The position numbers and the translations under genes are program-made. Positions 19,255 to 27,749 of a DNA stretch of 64,000 bases are shown here, in pieces (position 1 is the stretch's first letter; every line of letters starts with the position of its first letter). The stretch spans positions 496,001 to 560,000 of the forward strand of contig CAMBMM010000001.1 of NCBI GenBank assembly GCA_945868825.1, in the 5' to 3' direction. Origin of the DNA: Sphingobacterium thalpophilum (GTDB lineage Bacteria; Bacteroidota; Bacteroidia; Sphingobacteriales; Sphingobacteriaceae). The notes beneath the pieces are model-generated. The model worked only from the letters and a program-made list of their open reading frames with translations. It ran no database searches and was not told the DNA's origin.

Positions 19255-20733
19255 ATGAAACGATTTTTATTAATACCCCTATTCACGGGCCTAAGCCTTG
19301 CTTTGCATGCGCAATACGCAGGCGATGCCTTGCGCTTTTCGCAAACACAACCCGGTTCTACAGCTAGATTTGCTGCCACTGGAAATGCACACACGGCTAT
19401 CGGCGGAGATTTAAGCAGTTTTGGTGGAAACCCTGCTGGATTAGCCTTTTTTACCAAATCGGAGGCAAACGTAAGTTTTGGATTTAACAATTATAACAAT
19501 ACGGCTAAATACCTTAATGCGTACAGCAAAGGAAGTCAAGATCGGCTGAACATGCACCAAGGTGGGGTGGTTTTTTATATTCCCGCCTTCAGACCTAAGG
19601 GATCGGACTTAAACAACGGATGGCTAAGTTTTACTACTGGCTTAAGTTATAACAGACATGCCGATTTTGGCAATAATTTATTGTATACGGGTACCAATCC
19701 AACTAATTCTATTGCAGATTACTTTTCAGAATTGGCCACCAAAAATTATGGTATACCCAGTAGTTTAGCTCAAGGGTCTATAGAACGTATGGCCTATGAT
19801 TCGTATTTAATTGGTTATGATGTTGCTGGAGATTATTATTTCCCGGAGACCGATGTGAATAATGTTCAAACAAAAAATGAAGACAGACGGGGTGGCCAAA
19901 CACAAGTAAATATGTCTTTTGCTGCCAATTATAGCAATAAATTTTACCTCGGCCTTAATTTAGGTTTTGCAGGCATAAATTACACTTCAAACAGCGGGTA
20001 TAGTGAAAAGGGCTTTAATGTAACGGAAAATAGCAATTATCAAGCTTCTTTTTTACAAGATCAGGTTACAAGCGGTAAGGGATTTAATGCCAAAGTTGGG
20101 TTTATATACAAACCCAATGCAACCTTTCGGTTTGGGGCCAGTTTCGAAAGCCCTACTTGGTACCAAATAGACGATAGCTATACCGAAGTACTTAATAGTA
20201 AATACACCAATGCAAGTTTAAATTATACCAATGCTGCAGAAAATTACAGCTTTGTATACCGTTTACGTACCCCGCTAAAAGTGAGTGGTGGTTTGGGTAT
20301 ATTTTTCGGCAGCGGAGGTTTTATATCTGCTGATGTGGATATGATTGATTATTCTACTATCCAATTTAGAGGTACCAACAATTTGGATTTACAAACCATA
20401 ACCGACAATAACCAGGATGTATTTGCTTCCTATAAAAAAACATATAATTATCGTTTAGGTGCCGAGTTCAGAATTGATCAAATTGCACTACGTGGTGGTT
20501 ATGGCATTCAAGGAAATCCGTATAAAAATTTGCCCGATGCTAGCCATACTACTAAAACCTACAGTGCTGGAATTGGCTATCGGGTAAAAAACTACTATGC
20601 CGATTTGTGCTACCAACAAGTGAGCAGCAACGCAAGTCTGAAGCCCTACACCTTGGCAGATGGTTCGGCTCCTACAGCATTGATTGATGCTAAAAAAACA
20701 AATATTTTTCTAACATTTGGGATAAGATTCTAG
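19255..20733 (+). CDS. Outer-membrane beta-barrel protein, FadL/TodX (OMPP1) family
   Basis: A 492-residue protein with a signal peptide (cut after ALHAQ at about 21). The mature start, YAGDALRFSQTQPGSTARFAATGNAHTAIGGD and then GNPAGLAFF, is the N-terminal plug signature of FadL-type hydrophobic-compound channels. The remainder is alternating aromatic beta strands ending in ITFGIRF-like FLTFGIRF with a terminal Phe, typical of barrels recognised by the BAM complex. Long-chain fatty acids or other hydrophobic molecules are likely cargo, but this is family knowledge. It lies 11 bases after the Tyr-rich lipoprotein. Confidence 0.85.
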   Translation: MKRFLLIPLFTGLSLALHAQYAGDALRFSQTQPGSTARFAATGNAHTAIGGDLSSFGGNPAGLAFFTKSEANVSFGFNNYNNTAKYLNAYSKGSQDRLNMHQGGVVFYIPAFRPKGSDLNNGWLSFTTGLSYNRHADFGNNLLYTGTNPTNSIADYFSELATKNYGIPSSLAQGSIERMAYDSYLIGYDVAGDYYFPETDVNNVQTKNEDRRGGQTQVNMSFAANYSNKFYLGLNLGFAGINYTSNSGYSEKGFNVTENSNYQASFLQDQVTSGKGFNAKVGFIYKPNATFRFGASFESPTWYQIDDSYTEVLNSKYTNASLNYTNAAENYSFVYRLRTPLKVSGGLGIFFGSGGFISADVDMIDYSTIQFRGTNNLDLQTITDNNQDVFASYKKTYNYRLGAEFRIDQIALRGGYGIQGNPYKNLPDASHTTKTYSAGIGYRVKNYYADLCYQQVSSNASLKPYTLADGSAPTALIDAKKTNIFLTFGIRF

Positions 20734-20793
20734 TTTAAAAACTACCTGAACGTTATATTTTTAGTAAATTTACAGCGTTCTAAAAAACAAACT

Positions 20794-21672
20794 ATGCTTC
20801 ATAAATATCTGTTTGTATCCCTTTTTATATTACTTTCTGGTAGTGCGCTAGCCTCAGGTATTGATTCTATTGGTGTAGAAAATCTCGAAGGAAAACAATT
20901 GATTTTACACCGTATTACACCAAAAGAATCTTATTATTCCTTAGGTCGGAAATATGGAGTAAACCCTGCTGCTATTATAGATTACAACCGAAACAAAGCT
21001 TTAGCAATTGGCACACTCCTAAAAATACCTACTCAACGCTCTTTCGTTTCAACGATTGTTGCAGTAAGTAATCCTATAAATTTACCTATTGCTACCGATG
21101 ACGTGCTCGAATATGCAGTGAAACCCAAAGAGACACTATTCAGTATTTCCAAAAAGTTTTCTGTACCGATACAAGAAATCAAAGACTTTAATAAACTTAA
21201 AACTACGGCTTTAAAAGTTGGGCAAGTATTAAAAATTAAAGGCCGTGTAGAACCCGTTTTAACTACAAATACGGTCCAGCCAATTGCCGAGAATACCATC
21301 TTTAAAACAGACACCAGTACTAAAACTCCCATGGCAGAAAGTGCCGAGTTAGATAGAAAATTACCCGCTGCAAAATATGGTTTGCGTGAAATTAAGGAAA
21401 AAGGCCTAGCTATGTGGATAGAGCAATCTGAATTAGATGCCGGCCGGATGTTGGCACTTCACCCTTCAGCCCCTATTGGCACCATTATCAAAATAACCAA
21501 CTCTATGACCCAAAAAAGCACATTTGCCAAGGTGGTTGGAAAATTTACTGAAAACGAGTCGACCAAGGGAGTACTCATTGTACTTACCAAAACAGCTGCC
21601 GAATTAATTGGTGCTGCAGACAAGCGTTTCCAAGTGAGTTTAGTTTACGGCGTTCCGGATAATGAGCAATAA
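20794..21672 (+). CDS. LysM-repeat protein with RlpA-like C-terminal domain
   Basis: A 292-residue exported cell-wall protein. A signal peptide ends near residue 20 (SGSALAS). Two LysM peptidoglycan-binding modules follow, at about 35-80 (LHRITPKESYYSLGRKYGVN) and 108-152 (YAVKPKETLFSISKKFSVP). The last 90 residues (GLAMWIEQ, PIGTIIKITN, then AAELIGAADKRFQVSLVYG) resemble the double-psi beta-barrel of RlpA-like lytic transglycosylases, but I cannot point to a catalytic Asp/His pair. Its end overlaps udk by 11 bases, which suggests translational coupling. Confidence 0.85.
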   Translation: MLHKYLFVSLFILLSGSALASGIDSIGVENLEGKQLILHRITPKESYYSLGRKYGVNPAAIIDYNRNKALAIGTLLKIPTQRSFVSTIVAVSNPINLPIATDDVLEYAVKPKETLFSISKKFSVPIQEIKDFNKLKTTALKVGQVLKIKGRVEPVLTTNTVQPIAENTIFKTDTSTKTPMAESAELDRKLPAAKYGLREIKEKGLAMWIEQSELDAGRMLALHPSAPIGTIIKITNSMTQKSTFAKVVGKFTENESTKGVLIVLTKTAAELIGAADKRFQVSLVYGVPDNEQ

Positions 21673-22312
21673 ACCATTTTTAATTGGCATTGCCGGTGGT
21701 AGTGGCTCGGGCAAAACCTTCTTTTTGCATTGTTTCTTAAACCATTTTCGTACCGAAGAGGTTTGTTTGGTTTCCCAAGATGATTATTACATCCCCGTGG
21801 GTGAAATGACCGAAGAAGAAAACAAACTTTTCAACTTCGATTTACCCGATACCATTGATGATAAGCTATTTTTGAAAGATATTAACTCATTGTTAGCTGG
21901 TGAAACAGTGTATAAAAAAGAATACACCTTTAACAATTCCAAGGCTACACCTAAATTATTAGAAATTAAATCGGCACCAATCATTATTGTTGAAGGCTTA
22001 TTTATTCTCCATTTTAAAGAAATTGCCCAACTCTTAGATCTTAAAATATTTATAGATACCGAAGAAGAAATTGCGTTAAAACGACGCTTAAAACGTGATT
22101 TAGCGGAACGTGGTTACCCTGAAGAAAGCATTTTATACAAATGGTTTAACCACGTGGTGCCTGCCTATAAGGCATATTTACTGCCTTATAAACCTGCTTG
22201 TCACAAAATAATAACAAATAACACCCACGTGGCTGAAGATATTGTTCGAATTTCAGAAGCTATTTCTCAGGAATTACGTTCTGATATTTTGCCTAAACGA
22301 TTAGGTATTTAA
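21662..22312 (+). CDS. udk: Uridine kinase
   Basis: A 216-residue P-loop kinase that phosphorylates uridine/cytidine in pyrimidine salvage. The Walker A is IAGGSGSGKTFF at about 8-19; the substrate-binding DDYYIP is near 40, and RRLKRDLAERGYPEE near 140 is the lid. Length and motifs fit the Udk/PRK family. The ATG overlaps the end of the LysM gene by 11 bases, and its 3' end overlaps the convergent scoB by four bases. Confidence 0.92.
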   Translation: MSNKPFLIGIAGGSGSGKTFFLHCFLNHFRTEEVCLVSQDDYYIPVGEMTEEENKLFNFDLPDTIDDKLFLKDINSLLAGETVYKKEYTFNNSKATPKLLEIKSAPIIIVEGLFILHFKEIAQLLDLKIFIDTEEEIALKRRLKRDLAERGYPEESILYKWFNHVVPAYKAYLLPYKPACHKIITNNTHVAEDIVRISEAISQELRSDILPKRLGI

Positions 22313-22965
22313 ACATTCATTTCAGGAATTACTCCCTCAATTACTAGTTTTCCGGCCGTGGCAGCTTTAATTTCTTCTACCGAAACACCAGGCGCCCGTT
22401 CTTCTAATTTAAAGCCACCATTGGGCAAAATGCTTAAAACGGCTAATTCGGTTACTATTTTTTTTACGCACTTCACTCCTGTTAATGGCAAGGTGCAAGT
22501 AGGTAATAATTTACTCTCTCCAGCTTTGTTTACATGCTGCATGGCCACAATAATGTGTTGTGCCGATGCCACTAAATCCATAGCTCCACCCATTCCTTTT
22601 ACCATTTTACCGGGTATTTTCCAGTTGGCTATATCGCCATTTTCAGACACTTCCATGGCACCTAAAATGGTTAAATCTACTTTTTGAGCCCGTATCATGC
22701 CAAAACTCATGGCCGAATCAAACACGGCCGAACCAGGTAAAGTGGTAATGGTTTGCTTTCCGGCATTGATTAAGTCGGGATCTTCTTCTCCTTCAAAAGG
22801 GAAAGGGCCCATGCCTAATAAGCCATTTTCTGATTGTAATACCACATTAAATCCTGTTGAAATGTAGTTGGCTACTAAAGTGGGAATACCGATACCTAAA
22901 TTAACATAGGTACCATCTTTAATCTCTTGAGCTATGCGTTTGGCGATGCCTATTTTATCTAACAT
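22309..22965 (-). CDS. scoB: 3-oxoacid CoA-transferase subunit B
   Basis: A 218-residue beta subunit that, with ScoA, moves CoA from succinyl-CoA to acetoacetate or another 3-oxoacid. The catalytic Glu is in LQSENGLLGMGP near residue 43. NLGIGIPTLVANYI near residue 22 and GAMDLVASAQHIIVAMQH near 130 are family stretches. It starts five bases after scoA on the same strand, forming a two-gene operon. Whether the acid is acetoacetate or 3-oxoadipate (PcaJ) cannot be decided here; no aromatic-degradation genes are nearby. Confidence 0.93.
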   Translation of the reverse strand: MLDKIGIAKRIAQEIKDGTYVNLGIGIPTLVANYISTGFNVVLQSENGLLGMGPFPFEGEEDPDLINAGKQTITTLPGSAVFDSAMSFGMIRAQKVDLTILGAMEVSENGDIANWKIPGKMVKGMGGAMDLVASAQHIIVAMQHVNKAGESKLLPTCTLPLTGVKCVKKIVTELAVLSILPNGGFKLEERAPGVSVEEIKAATAGKLVIEGVIPEMNV

Positions 22966-22970
22966 AAACC

Positions 22971-23669
22971 TTATTTGCTACGTGTTGTTCTATTTTCGAT
23001 GCGCTTCTCGTAATTTTTTCCTTGAAAAATACGGTGCACATAAATACCCGGTGTATGAATTTGATCGGGGTCTAATTCTCCCGGTTCTACCAATTCTTCC
23101 ACTTCGGCAATGGTAATTTTACCTGCCATGGCCATTATGGGGTTAAAATTACGGCTGGTAGATCTAAAAATTAAGTTTCCAGCCGTATCGCCTTTCCAAG
23201 CTTTTACCAGAGCGAAATCGGCCTCAAAAGCCATTTCTAATAAATATTCTTTGCCCTTAAATACCCGAATTTCTTTACCCTCAGCTACTTCGGTGCCTAC
23301 ACCTGCAGGCGTAAAAATAGCAGGCATACCATAACCTGCAGCTAAACAACGGGTGGCTAAAGTACCTTGCGGAATGAGTTCTACTTCCAATTCGCCACTT
23401 AATAGCTGTTGTTCAAAAATGGCATTCTCACCCACGTAAGAAGAAATCATTTTTTTTACCTGTTTTTGGTGCAACATGAGGCCAATACCAAAATCGTCTA
23501 CTCCGGCATTGTTAGAAATACAGGTTAGGTTTGTAGTACCTTGCTTTACCAATGCTGAAATACAATTTTCGGGAATACCGCAAAGGCCAAAACCCCCAAA
23601 AAGAACGGTCATACCGTCTTTAATATCGGCAATGGCTGCTTCTGCAGAAGATACTGTTTTGTTAATCAT
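22971..23669 (-). CDS. scoA: 3-oxoacid CoA-transferase subunit A
   Basis: A 232-residue alpha subunit paired with ScoB. The glycine-rich [11 protein letters not shown] near residues 25-35 and the [12 protein letters not shown] stretch near 52 are the CoA-binding signatures. The C-terminus ends in the [13 protein letters not shown] form seen in ScoA/PcaI. It is first in the scoAB operon. A strong terminator at 23727-23761 separates it from the lipoprotein genes upstream. Confidence 0.93.
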   Translation of the reverse strand: MINKTVSSAEAAIADIKDGMTVLFGGFGLCGIPENCISALVKQGTTNLTCISNNAGVDDFGIGLMLHQKQVKKMISSYVGENAIFEQQLLSGELEVELIPQGTLATRCLAAGYGMPAIFTPAGVGTEVAEGKEIRVFKGKEYLLEMAFEADFALVKAWKGDTAGNLIFRSTSRNFNPIMAMAGKITIAEVEELVEPGELDPDQIHTPGIYVHRIFQGKNYEKRIENRTTRSK

Positions 23670-23726
23670 ATTTTATCTGTGCCCTAAAAATACGAAAAGG
23701 AATGGTATCGGGGTTGTACCTGTATA

Positions 23727-23761
23727 AAAAAACCTGCCCAAGAATGTCAGGCAGGTTTTTT
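23727..23761 (-). terminator. Intrinsic terminator after the duplicated lipoprotein genes
   Basis: A perfect 12-bp inverted repeat, AAAAAACCTGCC (23727-23738) and GGCAGGTTTTTT (23750-23761), with an 11-base loop. On the minus strand it follows the stop at 23803 and ends in six T. Confidence 0.85.
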
Positions 23762-23802
23762 ATAAAATATAAAATCTTTATTGTTTTGTCATGGTCTATG
23801 TA

Positions 23803-24516
23803 TTATTTTTTGGTTGCGGTATAGGTACCGTAATCGGTAAAGCTAGGAGAAGCACCAAAAGTGCCGTTGGTTAAGGTACTAGCTGAATGTGACGCAACAT
23901 AGAGGTAAATAACATCTGATACAAACAGCTTTAAAGCAGCATTTAAAGTATTATTTGGAATTTGATAAGAACCACTTCCACTAGGTTTGGTTAAATCTTG
24001 TGGATTTTGGAAATAAAGCAGCGAACCATCGGCATATAATTCAAATGCCAATGGATAAGTACCCGAAGAACCAAAAATTTCAAAAGCCCCCTCATACCTA
24101 GTTACCGGTTCTTGTTTAGTCATTGTAAAGGTTGCGGCTCCAGCTACATTGGGTTTAAAGCCCCATGTACCACTAACTATTTCTCCGGTTTTCGGATCAT
24201 ATATAGCAGTAAAGGTGAATTTTGTACCAGGCGTGGTGTCATAAAAGAATTCTCCGGTTAACACATCATCAGTTAGTAACCAAGTACCTGCACCAGCGCC
24301 ATAATTATCTTGTGTGTATACAATTAGGGTGTTATCGCTATTAAAACTGAAAGACATATAATTCTCAGTAGGGTCTCCGGTGATTTTAAAATTTCCAAGA
24401 AATTTTCCTTCAAAAGTTATTAAAGGTGCAGATTTATCTTTTTTACACGAGGTGGAAAATAGAACAAATCCAATTACTAAAAGGGTAAAGGCTAAAATTG
24501 ATTTTAATGTTTTCAT
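23803..24516 (-). CDS. Lipoprotein with two tandem lipocalin-like beta units
   Basis: A 237-residue lipoprotein (signal with STSC, Cys at about 24, then KKDK). Residues about 30-135 form one unit: EGKFLGNFKITGDP, GTWLLTDDVLTGEFFYD, SGTWGF and ending TFTMTKQ. Residues about 140-237 repeat the plan more loosely (YEGAFEI, FELYADGSLLYF, GSGSYQIPNNTLN, ending GTYTATKK). The first unit is closely similar to the whole of the next gene (24529-24936). The beta-rich, ligand-binding-like layout is an inference and I know no function. It lies 12 bases downstream of its paralogue. Confidence 0.78.
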   Translation of the reverse strand: MKTLKSILAFTLLVIGFVLFSTSCKKDKSAPLITFEGKFLGNFKITGDPTENYMSFSFNSDNTLIVYTQDNYGAGAGTWLLTDDVLTGEFFYDTTPGTKFTFTAIYDPKTGEIVSGTWGFKPNVAGAATFTMTKQEPVTRYEGAFEIFGSSGTYPLAFELYADGSLLYFQNPQDLTKPSGSGSYQIPNNTLNAALKLFVSDVIYLYVASHSASTLTNGTFGASPSFTDYGTYTATKK

Positions 24517-24528
24517 GGCAGTTGTTTT

Positions 24529-24936
24529 TTATTGTTTAGTCATTGTAAACGTCGCAATACCGGCTACATTTGGCTGGAAGTTCCAAGATCCACTAGAAAT
24601 TACACCCGTTTTCGGATTAAATATAGCGGTGAAAGTGTATGCAGTATTGGGATTAGAATCAAAAAAGAATTCACCGGTAAGTACATCGCCAGTGAGTACC
24701 CAAGATCCTACACCAACAGCCAAATTGCTTTCTTCGTAAATAATAAAGGTTTTGTCAGCATTAAAAGTAAAAGAGAGGTAATAATCGGTTGGGTCTCCTG
24801 TAACCTTATAAGTTCCAACAAATTTTCCGTCGAGGGTTTTTAAAGGAGCGGGCGTGTCTTCTTTACACGAAAAAGTAAGCATACTTAGCCCCAATACAAG
24901 GCAGCTAAGAAGCGTGAGTTTTTTTAAAGTTTTCAT
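24529..24936 (-). CDS. Small lipoprotein, single lipocalin-like unit; tandem paralogue of the next gene
   Basis: A 135-residue lipoprotein (MLTFSC lipobox, Cys at about 24, then KEDTPAPL). Its one beta unit (DGKFVGTYKVTGDPTDYYLSF, GSWVLTGDVLTGEFFFD, ending in TFTMTKQ) matches the first half of the 23803-24516 protein, and the gene stops exactly at the residue where the larger one continues into its second unit. The ATG at 24936 is chosen because the 13 codons upstream are made by a 12-bp inverted repeat and do not fit a signal peptide. Confidence 0.75.
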   Translation of the reverse strand: MKTLKKLTLLSCLVLGLSMLTFSCKEDTPAPLKTLDGKFVGTYKVTGDPTDYYLSFTFNADKTFIIYEESNLAVGVGSWVLTGDVLTGEFFFDSNPNTAYTFTAIFNPKTGVISSGSWNFQPNVAGIATFTMTKQ

Positions 24937-24938
24937 TT

Positions 24939-24970
24939 TTTCGAAGTTATTTTCTGTTATAACTTCGAAA
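24939..24970. repeat. Perfect 12-bp inverted repeat abutting the lipoprotein start codon
   Basis: TTTCGAAGTTAT (24939-24950) and ATAACTTCGAAA (24959-24970) are exact inverses around an 8-base spacer. The element ends two bases before the ATG at 24936 on the minus strand. Neither side has a T run, so it is not a normal terminator. It could be an operator or a hairpin covering the translation start. Confidence 0.7.
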
Positions 24971-24992
24971 TACATGAAGATATTGTGGACTT

Positions 24993-27350
24993 TTAAAAAT
25001 AAATATAGGTAATGCCATCGCCACCCCGGTCGGGGTGTTCGTCTTCCATGCGGCTTATTTGGCTGTATTTTCTAAAATAATCGCGAATGAGTTTACGCAA
25101 AATACCATCGCCCTTGCCGTGTATAATTTTAAGGCTTGGGTAACCCGCTACAAGAGCTTTGTCTAGCCGAATTTCAATTTCATGCAGCGCTTCTTCGCCA
25201 CGCATGCCTCTTACGTCCATTTCGGATGAAAAGCTAGCCTGGTCTGCTAGATAATTTAAACTGCTTTTTTGTTTTGTTTTGGGTAAATCTTTTATGGGCA
25301 CCGCATACACTTGCGTTTTCTTTACTACAGTACGCAATTCGCCAAGGGCCAGTACTAGGGTATCTTTTCCTACTTCTAATACCTGGGCCAAGGCGTCCGA
25401 TTCAGCCAATTTTACCCAGTCTCCGATTTTTACCTGCGCTGCCGGTAATACCTGTTTAGGTCTTTCTATTATAGTATGCGTGGCTTCTTCCGCTACTTTT
25501 AATTGCTGCCGCAAGGCTTTCGTTTTCTCGGTATCGGCCTTGCTTTGTTTAATTTGCGCAATGGTTTGTTCTACCAATTTATTGGCGCCTAAAATAATTT
25601 GTTGTGCTTCTTGTTTGGCTAGTTTGAGCGCCTGCTTTTTTTGCTCATTTAAGGTGCTTTGTAGGGTTTGGTTATCTTCCAGCAGCTTTTTAAGTTGGAT
25701 CTCTTGCTGTTGAAAGGTATGTTGCTTTTTCATCAGCAGGGTTTTATCCCGTTCTAAATCAACTAATAGATTATCTACTCGTTTTTGTTGGTGACCTATT
25801 TTTTTACGAGCAGACTCTAAAATTACCGGTGATAAGCCTATTTTTTGGGCAATTTCAAAAGCATAGGAACTACCCGGTTTGCCAATTTCGAGTATATATA
25901 ATGGTTTTAACAGCTTAGTATCAAACAGCATGGAAGCATTTTCTAATCCATCGGTAGCGTTGGCAAATAGTTTTAAGTTAGAATAATGGGTGGTTATTAC
26001 GCCTCTTACTTGCTTTTGGTTAAGCGTTTCTAAAACGGCTTCGGCCATGGGTCCGCCCATTTGCGGATCGGTTCCTGTACCAAATTCATCAATAAGTATT
26101 AATGTTTTGGACGTGGCATTTCGAGCAAAATAATTCATTTTGGTAAGATGCGCACTGTAGGTACTCAAATCACTTTCTATAGATTGATCATCGCCAATAT
26201 CGACAAAAACTTGCTTGTACACCCCTAACTTAGAAAGCGGATCGGCTGGAATGAGCAAACCTGCTTGCACCATAAGTTGCAACAAACCAATGGTTTTCAT
26301 ACATACCGATTTACCACCGGCGTTGGGCCCAGATACCACCAAAACTCTTGTATGCGCATCTATTTTAGCGTTTAATGGAACCACAACTTGGCCTGTTTCT
26401 CTAAAATTTAAGCTTAAAAGTGGATGCCTAGCTTCTAGTAAATAGGTGCTCGGCTCATCTACCAACTCGGGCATACTTGCACCCAGCTCTTGTGCAAAGA
26501 GCGCCTTTGCACGCACAAAATCGAATTTGGTAAGTAAGCCATGGTAAGCAATAAATAAAGCGGTAGAGGGCCTTAATTCAGTAGTGAGTTCGGTAAGAAT
26601 GCGAATAACCTCTCTACGCTTGTCGAATTCTAAATCACGTAATTGGTTGTTGAGGTAAAAAACCTCTTCGGGTTCTATATACACCGTTTGGCCAGAAGCC
26701 GATTCATCGTGGATAAATCCTTTTAACTTTCGCTTGTTTTCGGCTAAAATTGGAATGCACAATCTTCCCTCTCTTACGGTCAAACTGCCATCGGCCACCC
26801 AACTATTTCCTTGGGCATGCTTGTACACCTGGTCTAACTTCCGCCGGGCTTCTTGTTCGGCCTTAGCAATGGCTTGGCTTAGTTCTTGAAGTAATTTAGA
26901 AGCATTGGGCTTCATTTTGCCAGTATCATCGAGTACTCGGCTAATGATTTGCACCAAGGTTTTATCTACCGGCAGGTGTTCAAATAATGCTTCTAAGGTG
27001 GGGTATTGATTTTCTCTTTCGTCGAAATAAGCAATAAGTGCAAAAACGGTTTGTAAGGATAGTAATGCCTGAAAGCATTCTTCTTCCGTTAAAAAAGTAC
27101 CTTCAACTTTAATCTTTTCAGCTAGTAGTTTTAAATCAAATACTTGTTGTATGGGTAGCGGACTGTCGTTTTGGAGTAGGTTTTTAAACTCATGTGTTTG
27201 GCGTAAAAACTTATCAATCTGATCGAATTGACTCAATACTGCAATTTTTTCCACCATGGTTACTCCCATCGGGCTCATACAATGCCTTTTAAGGAGTTCT
27301 TTAATTTCGGTAAAACCTAGTTTTTCAAGGGCATTGGGCGGGTAAATCAT
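24993..27350 (-). CDS. mutS2: Endonuclease MutS2
   Basis: A 785-residue MutS-family ATPase with a C-terminal Smr nuclease domain. Homologues suppress homologous recombination or rescue collided ribosomes. Seen in order: helical lever region, Walker A SGPNAGGKS near 343, Walker B LILIDEFGTGTDPQMGG near 420, a long coiled coil (about 520-640), a small beta KOW-like region and the Smr domain (from MDVRGMRGEEAL) with the HGKGDGILRK motif near 745. It starts eight bases after the DUF4296 gene, so the two are one operon. Confidence 0.95.
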   Translation of the reverse strand: MIYPPNALEKLGFTEIKELLKRHCMSPMGVTMVEKIAVLSQFDQIDKFLRQTHEFKNLLQNDSPLPIQQVFDLKLLAEKIKVEGTFLTEEECFQALLSLQTVFALIAYFDERENQYPTLEALFEHLPVDKTLVQIISRVLDDTGKMKPNASKLLQELSQAIAKAEQEARRKLDQVYKHAQGNSWVADGSLTVREGRLCIPILAENKRKLKGFIHDESASGQTVYIEPEEVFYLNNQLRDLEFDKRREVIRILTELTTELRPSTALFIAYHGLLTKFDFVRAKALFAQELGASMPELVDEPSTYLLEARHPLLSLNFRETGQVVVPLNAKIDAHTRVLVVSGPNAGGKSVCMKTIGLLQLMVQAGLLIPADPLSKLGVYKQVFVDIGDDQSIESDLSTYSAHLTKMNYFARNATSKTLILIDEFGTGTDPQMGGPMAEAVLETLNQKQVRGVITTHYSNLKLFANATDGLENASMLFDTKLLKPLYILEIGKPGSSYAFEIAQKIGLSPVILESARKKIGHQQKRVDNLLVDLERDKTLLMKKQHTFQQQEIQLKKLLEDNQTLQSTLNEQKKQALKLAKQEAQQIILGANKLVEQTIAQIKQSKADTEKTKALRQQLKVAEEATHTIIERPKQVLPAAQVKIGDWVKLAESDALAQVLEVGKDTLVLALGELRTVVKKTQVYAVPIKDLPKTKQKSSLNYLADQASFSSEMDVRGMRGEEALHEIEIRLDKALVAGYPSLKIIHGKGDGILRKLIRDYFRKYSQISRMEDEHPDRGGDGITYIYF

Positions 27351-27358
27351 ATAAACAA

Positions 27359-27709
27359 TTATTGTACAGCCTTGGGCAGTATATTTTTACGATTAACTTT
27401 ATTTAAATCGTCGTAAATCTGTTTATACATAGAATCTAAAACAGTTGGTTTGCCTGCATAAAAGGCTAAACTGGCATTAAATTCGGTAAGCGAAGAATGG
27501 TGTTTGGTAAATATGTTCTTATAAAGTTTTCCGGATAGAACCTTGATTTGTAGCGTATCCGATAAAGTACCTAAATAAGCATCGACTAGGTGCATATCCT
27601 TCAATACTGCCTTCATTTCATCGGGGGCCAATACATCTTTAGGCCGGCTGCTTAGCGCACAAGCATTTAGAAAAAACGGGATGCATAAAAGTAGTATTAA
27701 GCGCTTCAT
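27359..27709 (-). CDS. DUF4296 lipoprotein
   Basis: A 116-residue lipoprotein: signal peptide with FFLNAC (Cys17), then the DUF4296 domain (APDEMKAVLKDMHLVDAYL, followed by YKNIFTKHHSSLTEFNASLAFYAGKPTVLDSMY). The family is widespread in Bacteroidota, always small and exported, with no known function. It is the first gene of a two-gene operon with mutS2. Its promoter interlocks with that of the divergent yggS. Confidence 0.85.
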   Translation of the reverse strand: MKRLILLLCIPFFLNACALSSRPKDVLAPDEMKAVLKDMHLVDAYLGTLSDTLQIKVLSGKLYKNIFTKHHSSLTEFNASLAFYAGKPTVLDSMYKQIYDDLNKVNRKNILPKAVQ

Positions 27710-27713
27710 TTAG

Positions 27714-27721
27714 TACCTTTG
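27714..27721 (+). promoter_or_regulatory. -7 promoter element TACCTTTG for yggS
   Basis: An exact TAnnTTTG. The start would be near 27728, 22 bases before the yggS ATG. It faces the minus-strand element at 27735-27742. Confidence 0.4.
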
Positions 27722-27734
27722 ACCATTATTTATC

Positions 27735-27742
27735 CAAAAATA
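27735..27742 (-). promoter_or_regulatory. -7 promoter element TATTTTTG for the DUF4296-mutS2 operon
   Basis: An exact TAnnTTTG on the minus strand. The start would be near 27728, 19 bases before the ATG at 27709. It overlaps head-on with the yggS promoter. Confidence 0.4.
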
Positions 27743-27749
27743 CTGATTA

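Noticed and set aside
18951-19367. Long open frame of 138 codons overlapping the Tyr-rich lipoprotein tail and the next gene
   Set aside because: It lies in another frame of low-complexity coding DNA, starts inside the lipoprotein and runs into the barrel gene. The protein has no domain.
25279-25713. 144-codon open frame antisense to mutS2
   Set aside because: It lies wholly inside a well-supported gene and has a protein composition expected of an antisense shadow.
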